Source: Poriferisulfidus sp963668445
GTDB lineage: Bacteria; Pseudomonadota; Gammaproteobacteria; Poriferisulfidales; Poriferisulfidaceae
Reading direction: 5' to 3'
DNA length: 64,000 bases
NCBI GenBank assembly: GCA_963668445.1
Contig: OY764335.1
Location: forward strand, 1,612,001-1,676,000
The notes beneath the pieces were generated by a model. It had not been told where the DNA came from. It ran no database searches and saw only the letters and a program-made list of their open reading frames with translations. Below are positions 9,528-17,704 of this stretch, one piece after another (the first letter of the stretch is position 1; each line of letters begins with the position of its first letter). The position numbers were made by a program, and so were the translations under genes.

Positions 9528-10310
9528 ATGCCGGGAAAATTCCAGTTTGAAATAGCCTCTCGGACGGAGGCTGTCGAGGAATGCCAGCGTCTCCGCTATC
9601 AGGTGTTCGCCTTGGAAATGGGTGCCTCGATCGAGAGCGCCGCCGGACAGATCGATGCCGATTCCTACGACCCGTTCTGCCGCCATCTCATCGTACGTGA
9701 TGCCGGAAGCGGCGAAGTAGTCGCCTACACTCGGGCGCTGTCGGACGAAGATGCGCGCCAGGCCGGAGGCTTCTACGCCCAATCCGAATTCAAACTGGGC
9801 AGGTTCCGCAGCCTGCCCGGCCGCAAACTGGAAATCGGCCGCACTTGCGTCCATTCGGAGCATCGCGACGGCGGCGCCATCACCTGCCTGTGGATGGGAT
9901 TGTGCGAATTCATGCTGAGCCGCGGCTACCATTACCTGTTCGGGTGCGCCAGCGTGGACATGTCGGACGGCGGCCATCAGGCGCATGCCATCTACTGGGA
10001 TGCACAAAAGCGCGGCCTAGTGAATTTGGAGCTGGGCATCCATCCGCGTACGCCGCTGCCGCCGCCGGGCCCGACCGGCCAAGCGACCGTGGCCGGCCTG
10101 TCGGCATCGGTGCGCACCGTTTTGCCGCCGCTGCTGAAGGCCTATCTGAATCTGGGCGCACACATCTGCGGCGCCCCGTGCTGGGACCGCAGGTTCAACG
10201 TAGCGGACATGCTGGTGCTGGTCGACCGCGACAAGATCGCGCCGCGCTACGTGCGCCGGTTCCTCAAGGCCGCGCCGGCTGCCGCATCCGGCAGGGATAG
10301 GGTACAATGA
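9528..10310 (+). CDS. OlsB-like N-acyltransferase (GNAT/hemolysin-like)
   Basis: 260 residues resembling ornithine-acyl-ACP N-acyltransferases that begin ornithine-lipid synthesis. Visible features: RYQVFALEMGA near the N-terminus, KLEIGRTCVHSEHRDGGAI in the acyl-donor region, and the C-terminal GAHICGAPCWDRRFNVADM typical of this COG3176-type family. ATG 9528 gives the family start; a TTG at 9474 would add 18 residues. AT-rich sequence around 9478-9487 could hold a promoter. The partner OlsA acyltransferase is not in the window, so the exact acceptor is inferred. Confidence 0.65.
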   Translation: MPGKFQFEIASRTEAVEECQRLRYQVFALEMGASIESAAGQIDADSYDPFCRHLIVRDAGSGEVVAYTRALSDEDARQAGGFYAQSEFKLGRFRSLPGRKLEIGRTCVHSEHRDGGAITCLWMGLCEFMLSRGYHYLFGCASVDMSDGGHQAHAIYWDAQKRGLVNLELGIHPRTPLPPPGPTGQATVAGLSASVRTVLPPLLKAYLNLGAHICGAPCWDRRFNVADMLVLVDRDKIAPRYVRRFLKAAPAAASGRDRVQ

Positions 10311-10340
10311 CACGGCTTTCCGCAACCATGGGCACGCCGG

Positions 10341-10667
10341 ATGTTCTTTAGCAAGAAGAAAGATTTCAAATGCACGATCGCCAACACCGGCCAAACGTTT
10401 GAGGTGCCTGGCAAGATCAACTTGCTGCAAGCAGCCCTGAACGCCGGCATCAAGTGGCCCTGCGACTGTAAGGTCGGCAGTTGCGGCACATGCCGTTGCA
10501 TCCTCAAGGAAGGCAAGGTGAAGGCCTTGCACGACTTCTCCTATGTGCTGGACGGCAACATGCTCAAGGAAGGCTATATTCTGGCCTGCCAATCCCAGCT
10601 CAAGTCGGACCTGGTCGTGGAAGTCGATTTTGAACAGGGTGCGCTCGAGAACCTGAAGCTTACCTGA
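10341..10667 (+). CDS. Plant-type [2Fe-2S] ferredoxin
   Basis: Small soluble electron carrier of 108 residues. The cluster ligands are readable: Cys43, Cys48 and Cys51 in CDCKVGSCGTC, plus Cys83 in LACQSQ, giving the C-x4-C-x2-C-xn-C pattern. An extra Cys41 and Cys53 flank the motif. It is followed by Bfd and bacterioferritin, so a role in reductive iron release or general electron supply is plausible but not shown. Confidence 0.85.
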   Translation: MFFSKKKDFKCTIANTGQTFEVPGKINLLQAALNAGIKWPCDCKVGSCGTCRCILKEGKVKALHDFSYVLDGNMLKEGYILACQSQLKSDLVVEVDFEQGALENLKLT

Positions 10668-10685
10668 GCGGCATTATCTTGGCCC

Positions 10686-10877
10686 GTGATCGTCTGCTCC
10701 TGTGCCTTAGTCAGCGACAAGGAACTGCGCAACGCAGCAGCAGCCATAATGCAGAATGGAAGAAACCCCACATTCAGCGCCATCTATCGGCACTTGGATA
10801 AGCGGGCGCGCTGCGGCAACTGCCGACCGCTTGTCTTGCAACTCATCAAGCAGGCCCAAGCCCGCAACCCTTCCTAA
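10686..10877 (+). CDS. bfd: Bacterioferritin-associated ferredoxin
   Basis: 63 residues, the usual length of Bfd. The [2Fe-2S] ligands are Cys4 and Cys6 (VCSC) and Cys43 and Cys46 (CGNC). Bfd delivers electrons to bacterioferritin for mobilising stored iron. The start is GTG. It lies immediately upstream of bfr, which supports the call. Confidence 0.88.
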   Translation: MIVCSCALVSDKELRNAAAAIMQNGRNPTFSAIYRHLDKRARCGNCRPLVLQLIKQAQARNPS

Positions 10878-10897
10878 ACCACCTGGAGGTGCCTACC

Positions 10898-11383
10898 ATG
10901 AAAGGTGATGACAACGTCATTGACTATCTCAACCGAAGCCTCGCCAGCGAACTGCGCGCCATCAACCAGTACTGGCTGCATTACCGGCTTCTGGAAGACT
11001 GGGGCTACGGCAAATTGGCCGCCAAGGCGCGCGAAGAATCCATGGGCGAAATGCGCCACGCCGACCGGTTTGTCGAACGCATCCTCTTCCTGCAAGGCCA
11101 CCCCAACCTGCAAACGCTGGATCCGTTGCGCATCGGCCAGAACCTCCGCGAAGTCCTAGAGTGCGACCTCGCGGCCGAACGTGAGGCACACGCGCTGTAC
11201 AAGGGCGGGCGCGATGCTTGCCACAAAGCCGGCGACTACGCCTCCATGCGGCTGTTCGAAGACTTGATTGCGGACGAAGAGATGCACATCGATTTTCTGG
11301 AAACGCAGCTCAGGCTTCTGGGCGAAATCGGCATGGAGCAGTACGGCCTGCTGCAGGCGACCGACGCCAGCACCGCGGAATAG
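10898..11383 (+). CDS. bfr: Bacterioferritin
   Basis: Iron-storage 24-mer subunit, 161 residues. The ferroxidase ligands are all present: Glu18, Glu51, His54, Glu94, Glu127 and His130; Met52, the inter-subunit haem ligand, is also kept (ESMGEMRHAD). ATG 10898 is chosen over the in-frame GTG at 10889 because TGGAGGTG lies seven bases before it. Sits behind bfd as a storage-and-release pair. Confidence 0.95.
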   Translation: MKGDDNVIDYLNRSLASELRAINQYWLHYRLLEDWGYGKLAAKAREESMGEMRHADRFVERILFLQGHPNLQTLDPLRIGQNLREVLECDLAAEREAHALYKGGRDACHKAGDYASMRLFEDLIADEEMHIDFLETQLRLLGEIGMEQYGLLQATDASTAE

Positions 11384-11709
11384 CACAGCGGCAGTCGGTG
11401 CACGGCTGCCATGGCGTACTCGGCTGCCCGCCGAATCGCGCACCCCTGCCAGCCGGCCGCCGCCGGACAGACCTCCCGCACGAGCCTGCAAAGCGCGGCT
11501 TGAAAGCCGTTTTGGAATCTGATTATTTTGCTTATATATCAGTAATTTACAGACTTATTTCGGGTCGGGATTGGAAACGGTGGGATTTTCCGAACCGTTG
11601 TTCCTTGACTTGCCGGATGTCTTGGGCATCATGGCCGCAAACCTGAGATGCAGGAACGCAGTTCCCGCTGCCGGGCCCCTTAACCCATGAAACAGGAGCG
11701 TAGGGTAGA
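11384..11709. other. Intergenic region after bfr
   Basis: 326 bases without a convincing gene. It holds a small hairpin (see 11496-11513) and an AT-rich stretch around 11515-11560. Nothing else recognised. Confidence 0.5.
11496..11513 (+). terminator. Weak hairpin with T-run after bfr
   Basis: CGGCT-TGAA-AGCCG stem-loop followed directly by TTTT. The stem is five base pairs and the T-run short, so it is only a candidate terminator for the ferredoxin-bfd-bfr run. Confidence 0.35.
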
Positions 11710-12171
11710 ATGGCCACACCCGAGAAAATTTTCAGGAACGGCATGAGCATGCACCAGACCGGCTTTTCGCAGGAGCAGAGCGAAGCGCTTGTACGGATGA
11801 TTCAGAACGTCGTTGAAAGCGTCGTATCCGAATCGTTGCAACCGGTCATCCAGCGTCTCGATGCCTTTGAAGCACACACCGATGCGCGCTTCCAAGCCTT
11901 GGAAGCCCGTATGGACGCCCGATTCAAGGAAATGGATGCCCGATTCAAGGAAATGGACGCCCGATTCAAGGAAATGGATGCCCGATTCAAGGAAGTGGAT
12001 GTTCGGTTCAAAGAGGTGAGCGCCCGCATTGCTGAAGTAAACGCCCGCATCGATTCCATGCAAGGCCGACTCGACACGCTCGCGTGGGTGAATCCCGGGT
12101 TGCTCCTCCTCGTGTTTTTTGGATTTTCCGGCATCATTCTGACACTCGTCGCCATTCTCCTAAAACTTTGA
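11710..12171 (+). CDS. Coiled-coil membrane-anchored protein with heptad repeats
   Basis: 153 residues. The N-terminal third is a soluble segment (SQEQSEALVRMIQNVVESVV). The centre, roughly residues 55-118, is a long amphipathic coiled coil built on the heptad DARFKEM, followed by RIAEVNARIDSMQGRLD. One strongly hydrophobic segment near the C-terminus (LLLLVFFGFSGIILTLVAIL) anchors it in the membrane. It resembles DUF1640-type proteins in layout. The heptads come from an exact 21-bp DNA repeat. Function unknown. Confidence 0.65.
   Translation: MATPEKIFRNGMSMHQTGFSQEQSEALVRMIQNVVESVVSESLQPVIQRLDAFEAHTDARFQALEARMDARFKEMDARFKEMDARFKEMDARFKEVDVRFKEVSARIAEVNARIDSMQGRLDTLAWVNPGLLLLVFFGFSGIILTLVAILLKL
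11914..12018 (+). repeat. 21-bp tandem repeat inside a coding region
   Basis: Five head-to-tail 21-base units beginning at 11914, 11935, 11956, 11977 and 11998. Units 1-3 differ only at a GAC/GAT wobble, unit 4 by one further base and unit 5 is degenerate. Each unit encodes one heptad, so gain or loss of a unit keeps the frame. Confidence 0.9.
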
Positions 12172-12464
12172 CGAGCGGGCAAAACTCCAAAAGAAAAGGG
12201 GATTCAGGATTCTGTGCGGAACGCGCCCATGCGCAAGCGAAGCCTGCATCCGCTGAAAAGCCGGATTTCCCGGAGGCTCCCGACCGTGATCCGCAACAGC
12301 GCCTAGAGGCTCGCGTTCCATACAGAACCCGGAAGACCCAAACTGTTGTGCTCCATACCGAACATGGCGTAGACGCACGCCGCCGCATGGCTTGACCGCC
12401 ACCGGATTTCAAATTCGGAAGATTTCGGCAGGACGTTCGCCCGCAACGCCCATGAAGGTGCCGA

Positions 12465-13805
12465 TTATGCCGACGCAAACTGTAACGGCATTCCGGCTGC
12501 CGGCTCCGCCACTTGGCCCATGCGCCAAGCAACGCGCCCCGACACCAGCGTGGCATCGATTCGTGCACGCAACTGCTGCCCTTCAAATGCCGACCAGCCG
12601 CATTTGTGCAACACATCTTCCGGCACCACCTGCTGCGGCGCAGACAAATCGGCCAAAACCAAATCCGCGAAATAGCCTTCCCGCAGAAACCCCCGCTCCT
12701 GAACTCCGTAGCACAAGGCCGGGGCATGTGCCGCCTTGTGCACGACCTGCGGCAAACTGAAGACGCCTTGCGCGACCAATTCCAGCAGCATCGGCAGCGC
12801 ATGCTGGGTTATGGGCAAGCCGGCCGCGACTTCGGAGTAAGGCCCTTCCTTTTCGGACAGCAGATGCGGCGCATGGTCAGTCGCGATCACATCGATGCGG
12901 TCTTCCCGGATGGCCGCCCGCAGCACTTCGCGGTCTGCAGCCGTTTTGATGGACGGATTGCATTTGATGCGGCCGCCATGCTGCGCGTAATCCGCATCCG
13001 AAAATACCAGATGGTGCACGCATGCTTCAGCCGTAATCCGCTTGCCTTCGATGGGCCCCGGCTCGAACTGCGCCAACTCGTCCGCAGTCGTCAGATGCAA
13101 CACATGCAGACGCGACCCATGCCGCTTGGCCAATCCGACCGCAAGGGACGAGGAAGCCAAGCAAGCTTCCCGACTGCGTATCTGGACATGGCAATGCATC
13201 GGAATCTGCTCGCCATAGCGTTGGACATGTTCGGCCAAGGCCGCTTCGATCATTGGAGTATCTTCGCAGTGCGTCGCGATGAGGGTCGGGCAATCGGCGA
13301 ACAAGCTTTCCAGAGCCTGCGGGTCGTCGACCAGCATGTTGCCGGTCGAGGAGCCCATGAAAATCTTGAGTCCGCATGTTTGGCGCGGATCCAGCCGGCG
13401 CACCTCGTCCAGATTGTCGTTGGTCGCGCCAAAATAGAACGCGTAGTTCGTATGCATGGCGCCTGCGGCCCGAGCGGATTTGGCCTCCAACTGCGCCAGC
13501 GTCGTCACCGGCGGCTGATTGTTCGGCATGTCCATCACGGTCGTCGTGCCGCCGGCGACAGCCGCACGCGACTCCGACCGAAAAGTCGCCTTGTGCTCTT
13601 GCCCCGGCTCGCGAAAATGCACTTGGCCGTCAATCATGCCCGGCAGCATATGCAATCCTGCGGCATCGATCACCTGGTCGGCGGCCTCGCCGGACAGATC
13701 GGCTCCGAGCTTGGCGATGCGTTCGCCGCGCACCAGCACATCGGTCTCGAACACCCCGCCTTCATTGACGGCCGTGGCATTGACGATGAGGAAGGACGAC
13801 GGCAT
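12465..13805 (-). CDS. pyrC: Dihydroorotase
   Basis: Cyclises carbamoyl-aspartate to dihydroorotate in pyrimidine synthesis. 446 residues, amidohydrolase fold. Motifs: PGMIDGQVHFREPG, KIFMGSSTGNML (the lysine expected to be carbamylated), THCED, HVLHLTT and ATDHAPH. The first histidine of the usual HxH metal motif is Gln (QVH), which I recall as characteristic of one dihydroorotase subfamily rather than damage. About 290 bases upstream of the coiled-coil gene end contain nothing recognisable. Confidence 0.88.
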   Translation of the reverse strand: MPSSFLIVNATAVNEGGVFETDVLVRGERIAKLGADLSGEAADQVIDAAGLHMLPGMIDGQVHFREPGQEHKATFRSESRAAVAGGTTTVMDMPNNQPPVTTLAQLEAKSARAAGAMHTNYAFYFGATNDNLDEVRRLDPRQTCGLKIFMGSSTGNMLVDDPQALESLFADCPTLIATHCEDTPMIEAALAEHVQRYGEQIPMHCHVQIRSREACLASSSLAVGLAKRHGSRLHVLHLTTADELAQFEPGPIEGKRITAEACVHHLVFSDADYAQHGGRIKCNPSIKTAADREVLRAAIREDRIDVIATDHAPHLLSEKEGPYSEVAAGLPITQHALPMLLELVAQGVFSLPQVVHKAAHAPALCYGVQERGFLREGYFADLVLADLSAPQQVVPEDVLHKCGWSAFEGQQLRARIDATLVSGRVAWRMGQVAEPAAGMPLQFASA

Positions 13806-13903
13806 GGGTGCGGGTCGGAAGCGTGGCTATTGTACCGGAGAATGCACGGCAGCCAGCCCAAAGCGGCCCCACGCCAAGGCCGTCAAGTAAAATGAATGGC
13901 CAA

Positions 13904-13977
13904 GCGGGTGTAGTTCAATGGTAGAACTTCAGCTTCCCAAGCTGATAACGAGGGTTCGATTCCCTTCACCCGCTCCA
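13904..13977 (+). tRNA. tRNA-Gly (anticodon CCC)
   Basis: Folds as a complete cloverleaf: acceptor GCGGGTG pairs with CACCCGC, D-arm GTTC/GAAC, anticodon stem TCAGC/GCTGA with loop TTCCCAA (anticodon CCC, reads GGG), T-arm GAGGG/CCCTT with loop TTCGATT, discriminator T and encoded CCA. A TAAAAT at 13888-13893 could be its -10 box. Confidence 0.97.
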
Positions 13978-13994
13978 CACTTGGCCAGACCGCA

Positions 13995-15083
13995 ATGGGC
14001 GACGCAGCAATTTCCACCGACTCGGCCGCGTTCATGCGCGACGTGCTGCAGCGCATTGCGACCGGCCCCGAATACAGCAAGGACATCTCCCAAGCGGAAG
14101 CCTGCGAAGCACTCGGCCTGATTTTGGACGGGCAGGCGGATCCGGTGCAAGCCGGCATCTACTTCATCGCATTGCGCATGAAGCGCGAAACCCTGGAAGA
14201 GAACGCCGGCTCGTTGGAGGCCTTGCTGGCCCGTACGCGCTCGGCGGAAGCCGAGGTGCCGGCCGTGGTCGACATTGCCGAACCGTATGACGGCGCAGTG
14301 CGCGGCCTACCCATGGGCGCCTTTCTGCCGGCGGTGCTGAGCGCCTGCGGCGTCCCGGCCGTCTGCCATGGCGTGGAATCCGTAGGCCCGAAATTCGGCG
14401 CGACCGTACGGCAGGTGCTAGGCGCCTGCGGCGCCCGCACGGACCGCGATGCCGCGGAAGTCGCTGCGCAAGTCGGCGCCGGCGAATGCGGCTGGGGCTA
14501 CATCGATCAGGCGCAAGCATGCCCGTCCCTGCATCAGTTGCGGGAGTTGCGCACGCGCATCGTCAAACGCCCGGTGCTGACCACGGTGGAGGTTCTGCTG
14601 CGCCCGGTCCGCGGGCGCACGGCGACGCATCTGGTCACCGGCTACGTGCACAAGCCCTACCCGCCGGTGTACGCGCATCTGGCACGGATCGCGGGGTATG
14701 CTTCGGCATTGATCGTACGCGGCGTGGAAGGCGGCATCTTCCCCTCCCTCAAGCAGGCCGGAAAGGCCTTCGAACTGCACGGCGATGCAGCGGAAATCGA
14801 ATGGGACTTCCACCCGCGTGAACTCGGCTACGCCGGCGACAATCGCGCGGTGCCGCTGTCGCGACCCAAACTGCCGCCGGAGCAAATCGCCGCGGAAGCC
14901 GCGCAGGCCGGGCAAGATGCCCTAGCCGGACAGGCAGGTCCGGCGCGAGACAGTCTGCTGTACGCCGCCAGCCTCGTTCTGGCGCATCTGAACCGGGACC
15001 GCGACCTCCCGCGCCACCATTCCGAAGCTCGCGATGCAATCGGCAGCGGCCGGGCGCGGGCGCATTTCGAGACCGGACTGTGA
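13995..15083 (+). CDS. TrpD2/YbiB-like phosphoribosyltransferase-fold protein
   Basis: 362 residues related to anthranilate phosphoribosyltransferase but of the TrpD2/YbiB branch, whose characterised member binds nucleic acid rather than working in tryptophan synthesis. An N-terminal helical domain (SQAEACEALGLILDG) precedes the Rossmann-like body with EPYDGAVRG and HGVESVGPKFG; the late GVEGGIFPSLKQ replaces the catalytic regions of true TrpD. No other trp genes are nearby. Its stop overlaps the next GTG by four bases. Confidence 0.65.
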   Translation: MGDAAISTDSAAFMRDVLQRIATGPEYSKDISQAEACEALGLILDGQADPVQAGIYFIALRMKRETLEENAGSLEALLARTRSAEAEVPAVVDIAEPYDGAVRGLPMGAFLPAVLSACGVPAVCHGVESVGPKFGATVRQVLGACGARTDRDAAEVAAQVGAGECGWGYIDQAQACPSLHQLRELRTRIVKRPVLTTVEVLLRPVRGRTATHLVTGYVHKPYPPVYAHLARIAGYASALIVRGVEGGIFPSLKQAGKAFELHGDAAEIEWDFHPRELGYAGDNRAVPLSRPKLPPEQIAAEAAQAGQDALAGQAGPARDSLLYAASLVLAHLNRDRDLPRHHSEARDAIGSGRARAHFETGL

Positions 15084-15514
15084 ACGATTCCGACCGTGCC
15101 GCCGAACTGGCGCTGCAAAGCGGCATCGCCGCCTTCGCCTCCAAGCAGTTCGCGCGCGCCTTGCAGCTGCTGACACCGCTGGCCGAAGCCGGCGAACCCG
15201 AAGCGCAGTACCGCTGCGCTATCATGTGCCAGAACGGGCTGGGCTGCGTCGCGGACGAAGCGCGGGCATTCGCTTGGATGCAGGCCGCGGCCGAAGCCGG
15301 CATGGCGCTGGCGCAACACGGCCTCGGCTTCATGTACATGGAAGGCGAGTGCGCGTCGCAAGACGGAAAGAAGGCCGTGCAATGGTTCGAGAAGGCCGCG
15401 GCGCAAGGCTTGGCCGGCTCCATGACGACGTTGGCCATGATGTATGAAGAGGGGCGGCTGGTGCCGCAAGACTCGGCGCGCGCCCGCGAACTGTACCGGC
15501 AGGCCGGATTCTGA
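15080..15514 (+). CDS. Sel1-repeat protein
   Basis: 144 residues. Two to three Sel1-like helix pairs are visible: GEPEAQYRCAIMCQNG, GMALAQHGLGFMYMEGEC and LAGSMTTLAMMYEEGRL with the expected A/G/Y spacing. No signal peptide. The GTG start overlaps the preceding stop (GTGA). Such proteins are protein-interaction scaffolds; the partner is unknown, though the following ATPase is close by. Confidence 0.7.
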   Translation: MNDSDRAAELALQSGIAAFASKQFARALQLLTPLAEAGEPEAQYRCAIMCQNGLGCVADEARAFAWMQAAAEAGMALAQHGLGFMYMEGECASQDGKKAVQWFEKAAAQGLAGSMTTLAMMYEEGRLVPQDSARARELYRQAGF

Positions 15515-15519
15515 ATCCC

Positions 15520-16563
15520 ATGCGGCCGTCGCAATTGGCTAAGGTTCTGGAGGCGGAGTTCCAAAGCGCCGCCGCAGGACGCCACACGCCGGTGATGATC
15601 TGGGGGCCGCCTGGCGTCGGCAAATCTCAAATCGTCGCGCAGGCCGCCGAACGCCATGCAGCCGCCGTCATCGACATCCGCCTGTCCCAGATGGAGCCGA
15701 GCGATCTGCGCGGCATCCCCTTCCGCACGGGCGAACTCGTCGAATGGGCGCCGCCGGCCATGCTGCCGCACGCCGAGCGGCATGGCCCGCACGGCATTCT
15801 GTTCCTGGACGAGATCACGGCCGCCGCCCCCACCGTCTCTGCCACCGCCTACCAATTGATTCTGGACCGCCGGCTCGGGCAGTACCGCGTGCCTTCGGGC
15901 TGGGCGATCTTCGCGGCCGGCAACCGCCAAGGCGACCGCGGCGTGACCTACTCGATGCCAGCCCCGCTGGCCAACCGCTTCTCGCACTTCGAACTGGAAG
16001 CGCACCTCGACGACTGGGCCGCCTGGGCCTATCAGGAAAGCCTTGACGAGCGAATCATCGGCTTTCTGCACCTGCGCCCGGAACTGCTGTTCGATTTCGA
16101 TGCGCAGCACAACCCGACCGCCTTCCCGTCGCCCCGATCGTGGGAGTTCGCGCATCGGGCATTGTGCAAATTCGAGTCCGACCCGGTCGTGCTCGGCGAA
16201 GCATTGCAAGCCTGCGTCGGCCCGACCGCCGGAATGCAGTTGCATGCGTTCATCCAGCATGCTGCGGAACTGCCGGATTTGGATGATATCCTGGCCGGGG
16301 GCAGTGCCGTGGTGCCGGAAGCCGTCGATTTGCAATACGCGATTGCCGCCGCGCTGGTAGGGCGTGCAGTTCGCGCCGACAACACCCGCCCGAACCCGGT
16401 GCTGGGCCCTGTACTGGCCTACGCGCAACAGTTCCCGCAACGCGAAATCGGCATCATGCTGGTGTGCGACCTGCTGCGCTGCCTCGGCCAGGAGAAGGTG
16501 TGCGAAGCGCCGGAATTCGCGCCTTGGGCCGAACAGGTCGCCGATCTGCTGCTCTACGAATAG
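15520..16563 (+). CDS. MoxR-type AAA+ ATPase
   Basis: 347 residues. Walker A GPPGVGKS at 29-36, Walker B LFLDE at 94-98, and a sensor-type segment AIFAAGNRQGDRG. MoxR ATPases work with VWA-domain proteins to activate or assemble other proteins, and the next gene encodes exactly such a partner two bases downstream. Cytoplasmic. Confidence 0.85.
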   Translation: MRPSQLAKVLEAEFQSAAAGRHTPVMIWGPPGVGKSQIVAQAAERHAAAVIDIRLSQMEPSDLRGIPFRTGELVEWAPPAMLPHAERHGPHGILFLDEITAAAPTVSATAYQLILDRRLGQYRVPSGWAIFAAGNRQGDRGVTYSMPAPLANRFSHFELEAHLDDWAAWAYQESLDERIIGFLHLRPELLFDFDAQHNPTAFPSPRSWEFAHRALCKFESDPVVLGEALQACVGPTAGMQLHAFIQHAAELPDLDDILAGGSAVVPEAVDLQYAIAAALVGRAVRADNTRPNPVLGPVLAYAQQFPQREIGIMLVCDLLRCLGQEKVCEAPEFAPWAEQVADLLLYE

Positions 16564-16565
16564 CT

Positions 16566-17699
16566 GTGACCGCATCGGATCCGCATAAGCGACTGGCGCA
16601 AGCGCGGGCGCGATTGATTCTGGATCGCCCGTTTCTGGGCTCGCTCGTGCTGCAGTTGCCTCTGATCGAAAGCGGCGCATGGTGCCGCACCACTGCGACG
16701 GACGCCAAGAACCTGTACTACAATCCAAACTACATCGGCCGACTGACGGGCGAAGAAGTCCAGTCGGTTCTGTGCCATGAAGCCCTGCACTGCGCTTTGC
16801 TGCATTTGAGCCGCCGCCACCGTCGCTCCCGGGCTCGCTGGGATGCGGCCTGCGATTACGCTGTCAACCATCTGCTGACCGTTGAAGGGCTGATGCTGCC
16901 GCAAGGAGCTCTCTACGAACCTAAATTCGCCGGCATGGCAGCCGAAGAGATCTACCCTTGCCTGGATGAGATGGAAGACTTGCGCACGCAAGACTTGCAT
17001 TTGCATGACGACCGTCCCGATGCGCATGACAGCGAGGCGGCGGGACGACCGCGCCTGTCGGCGATGGAACGGGATGCGCTGACCGCCACATGGCAGGCCC
17101 GCACGGCCCGCGCTTTGGATGCGGCCCGGCAAGCCGGTCACTTGCCGGAGGGTCTCGAACGGCATATCACGCCCCAGCTCGCTCCGCGCCTGCCGTGGCG
17201 CCGGTTGCTGGCCCGCTATGCCAGCGCTTTGGCGCGGGATGATTACAGCTACCAGAGGCCTTCCGCACGGCGCGAAGGGCCTGCCATCTATCCGAGCCTG
17301 CGCGGCCATGAAATTTCGCTGGTCGCCGCCCTCGACACCAGCGGTTCGATTTCGGATTCGGAGATGGGGGAATTCGCCAGCGAGATCAACGCCATCAAAG
17401 GGATGCTGCGAGCCCGCATCACGCTGCTGGCCTGCGATCAACAACTCTCGCCGGACAGCCCGAAGATTTTTGAAGCCTGGGAGCCACTGGAACCGCCCGC
17501 AGCGACGACAGGCGGCGGCGGCACGACCTTCGGCCCGGTGTTCGATTGGATTGCCCGCCAAGACCGCAATCCGGATCTGCTTCTGTATTTCACCGATGCC
17601 TGCGGCCGCTACCCGGATGCGCCCCCATCCTACCCAGTGCTATGGCTCGTCAAAGGCAACGCAACGGTTCCGTGGGGCGAACGCATCCAATTGAACTGA
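16566..17699 (+). CDS. VWA-like protein with zinc-protease-type motif (DUF2201-like)
   Basis: 377 residues from GTG 16566, two bases after the ATPase stop. The N-terminal part has HEALH (71-75) with a further histidine at 80, a zinc-metallopeptidase-like motif. The C-terminal part has a MIDAS-type DTSGS at 257-261, followed by GGGGTTFGP and FTDACG, as in VWA domains. Together with the upstream MoxR ATPase it forms a classic ATPase/VWA pair. Substrate unknown; whether the HEALH motif is proteolytic is untested. Confidence 0.78.
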   Translation: MTASDPHKRLAQARARLILDRPFLGSLVLQLPLIESGAWCRTTATDAKNLYYNPNYIGRLTGEEVQSVLCHEALHCALLHLSRRHRRSRARWDAACDYAVNHLLTVEGLMLPQGALYEPKFAGMAAEEIYPCLDEMEDLRTQDLHLHDDRPDAHDSEAAGRPRLSAMERDALTATWQARTARALDAARQAGHLPEGLERHITPQLAPRLPWRRLLARYASALARDDYSYQRPSARREGPAIYPSLRGHEISLVAALDTSGSISDSEMGEFASEINAIKGMLRARITLLACDQQLSPDSPKIFEAWEPLEPPAATTGGGGTTFGPVFDWIARQDRNPDLLLYFTDACGRYPDAPPSYPVLWLVKGNATVPWGERIQLN

Positions 17700-17704
17700 C
17701 CTCC

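Noticed and set aside
11914..12018. Repeat array considered as CRISPR
   Set aside because: Units are directly abutting without spacers and lie in frame inside a coding sequence.
12465..13805. Loss of a metal-binding His in dihydroorotase (QVH for HVH) as a sign of inactivity
   Set aside because: The rest of the active site is intact and I recall this Gln as normal for a subfamily of bacterial dihydroorotases.
14749..16728. A 659-codon open frame antisense to the TrpD2-Sel1-MoxR genes
   Set aside because: Spans three real genes on the other strand and shows no protein family features.
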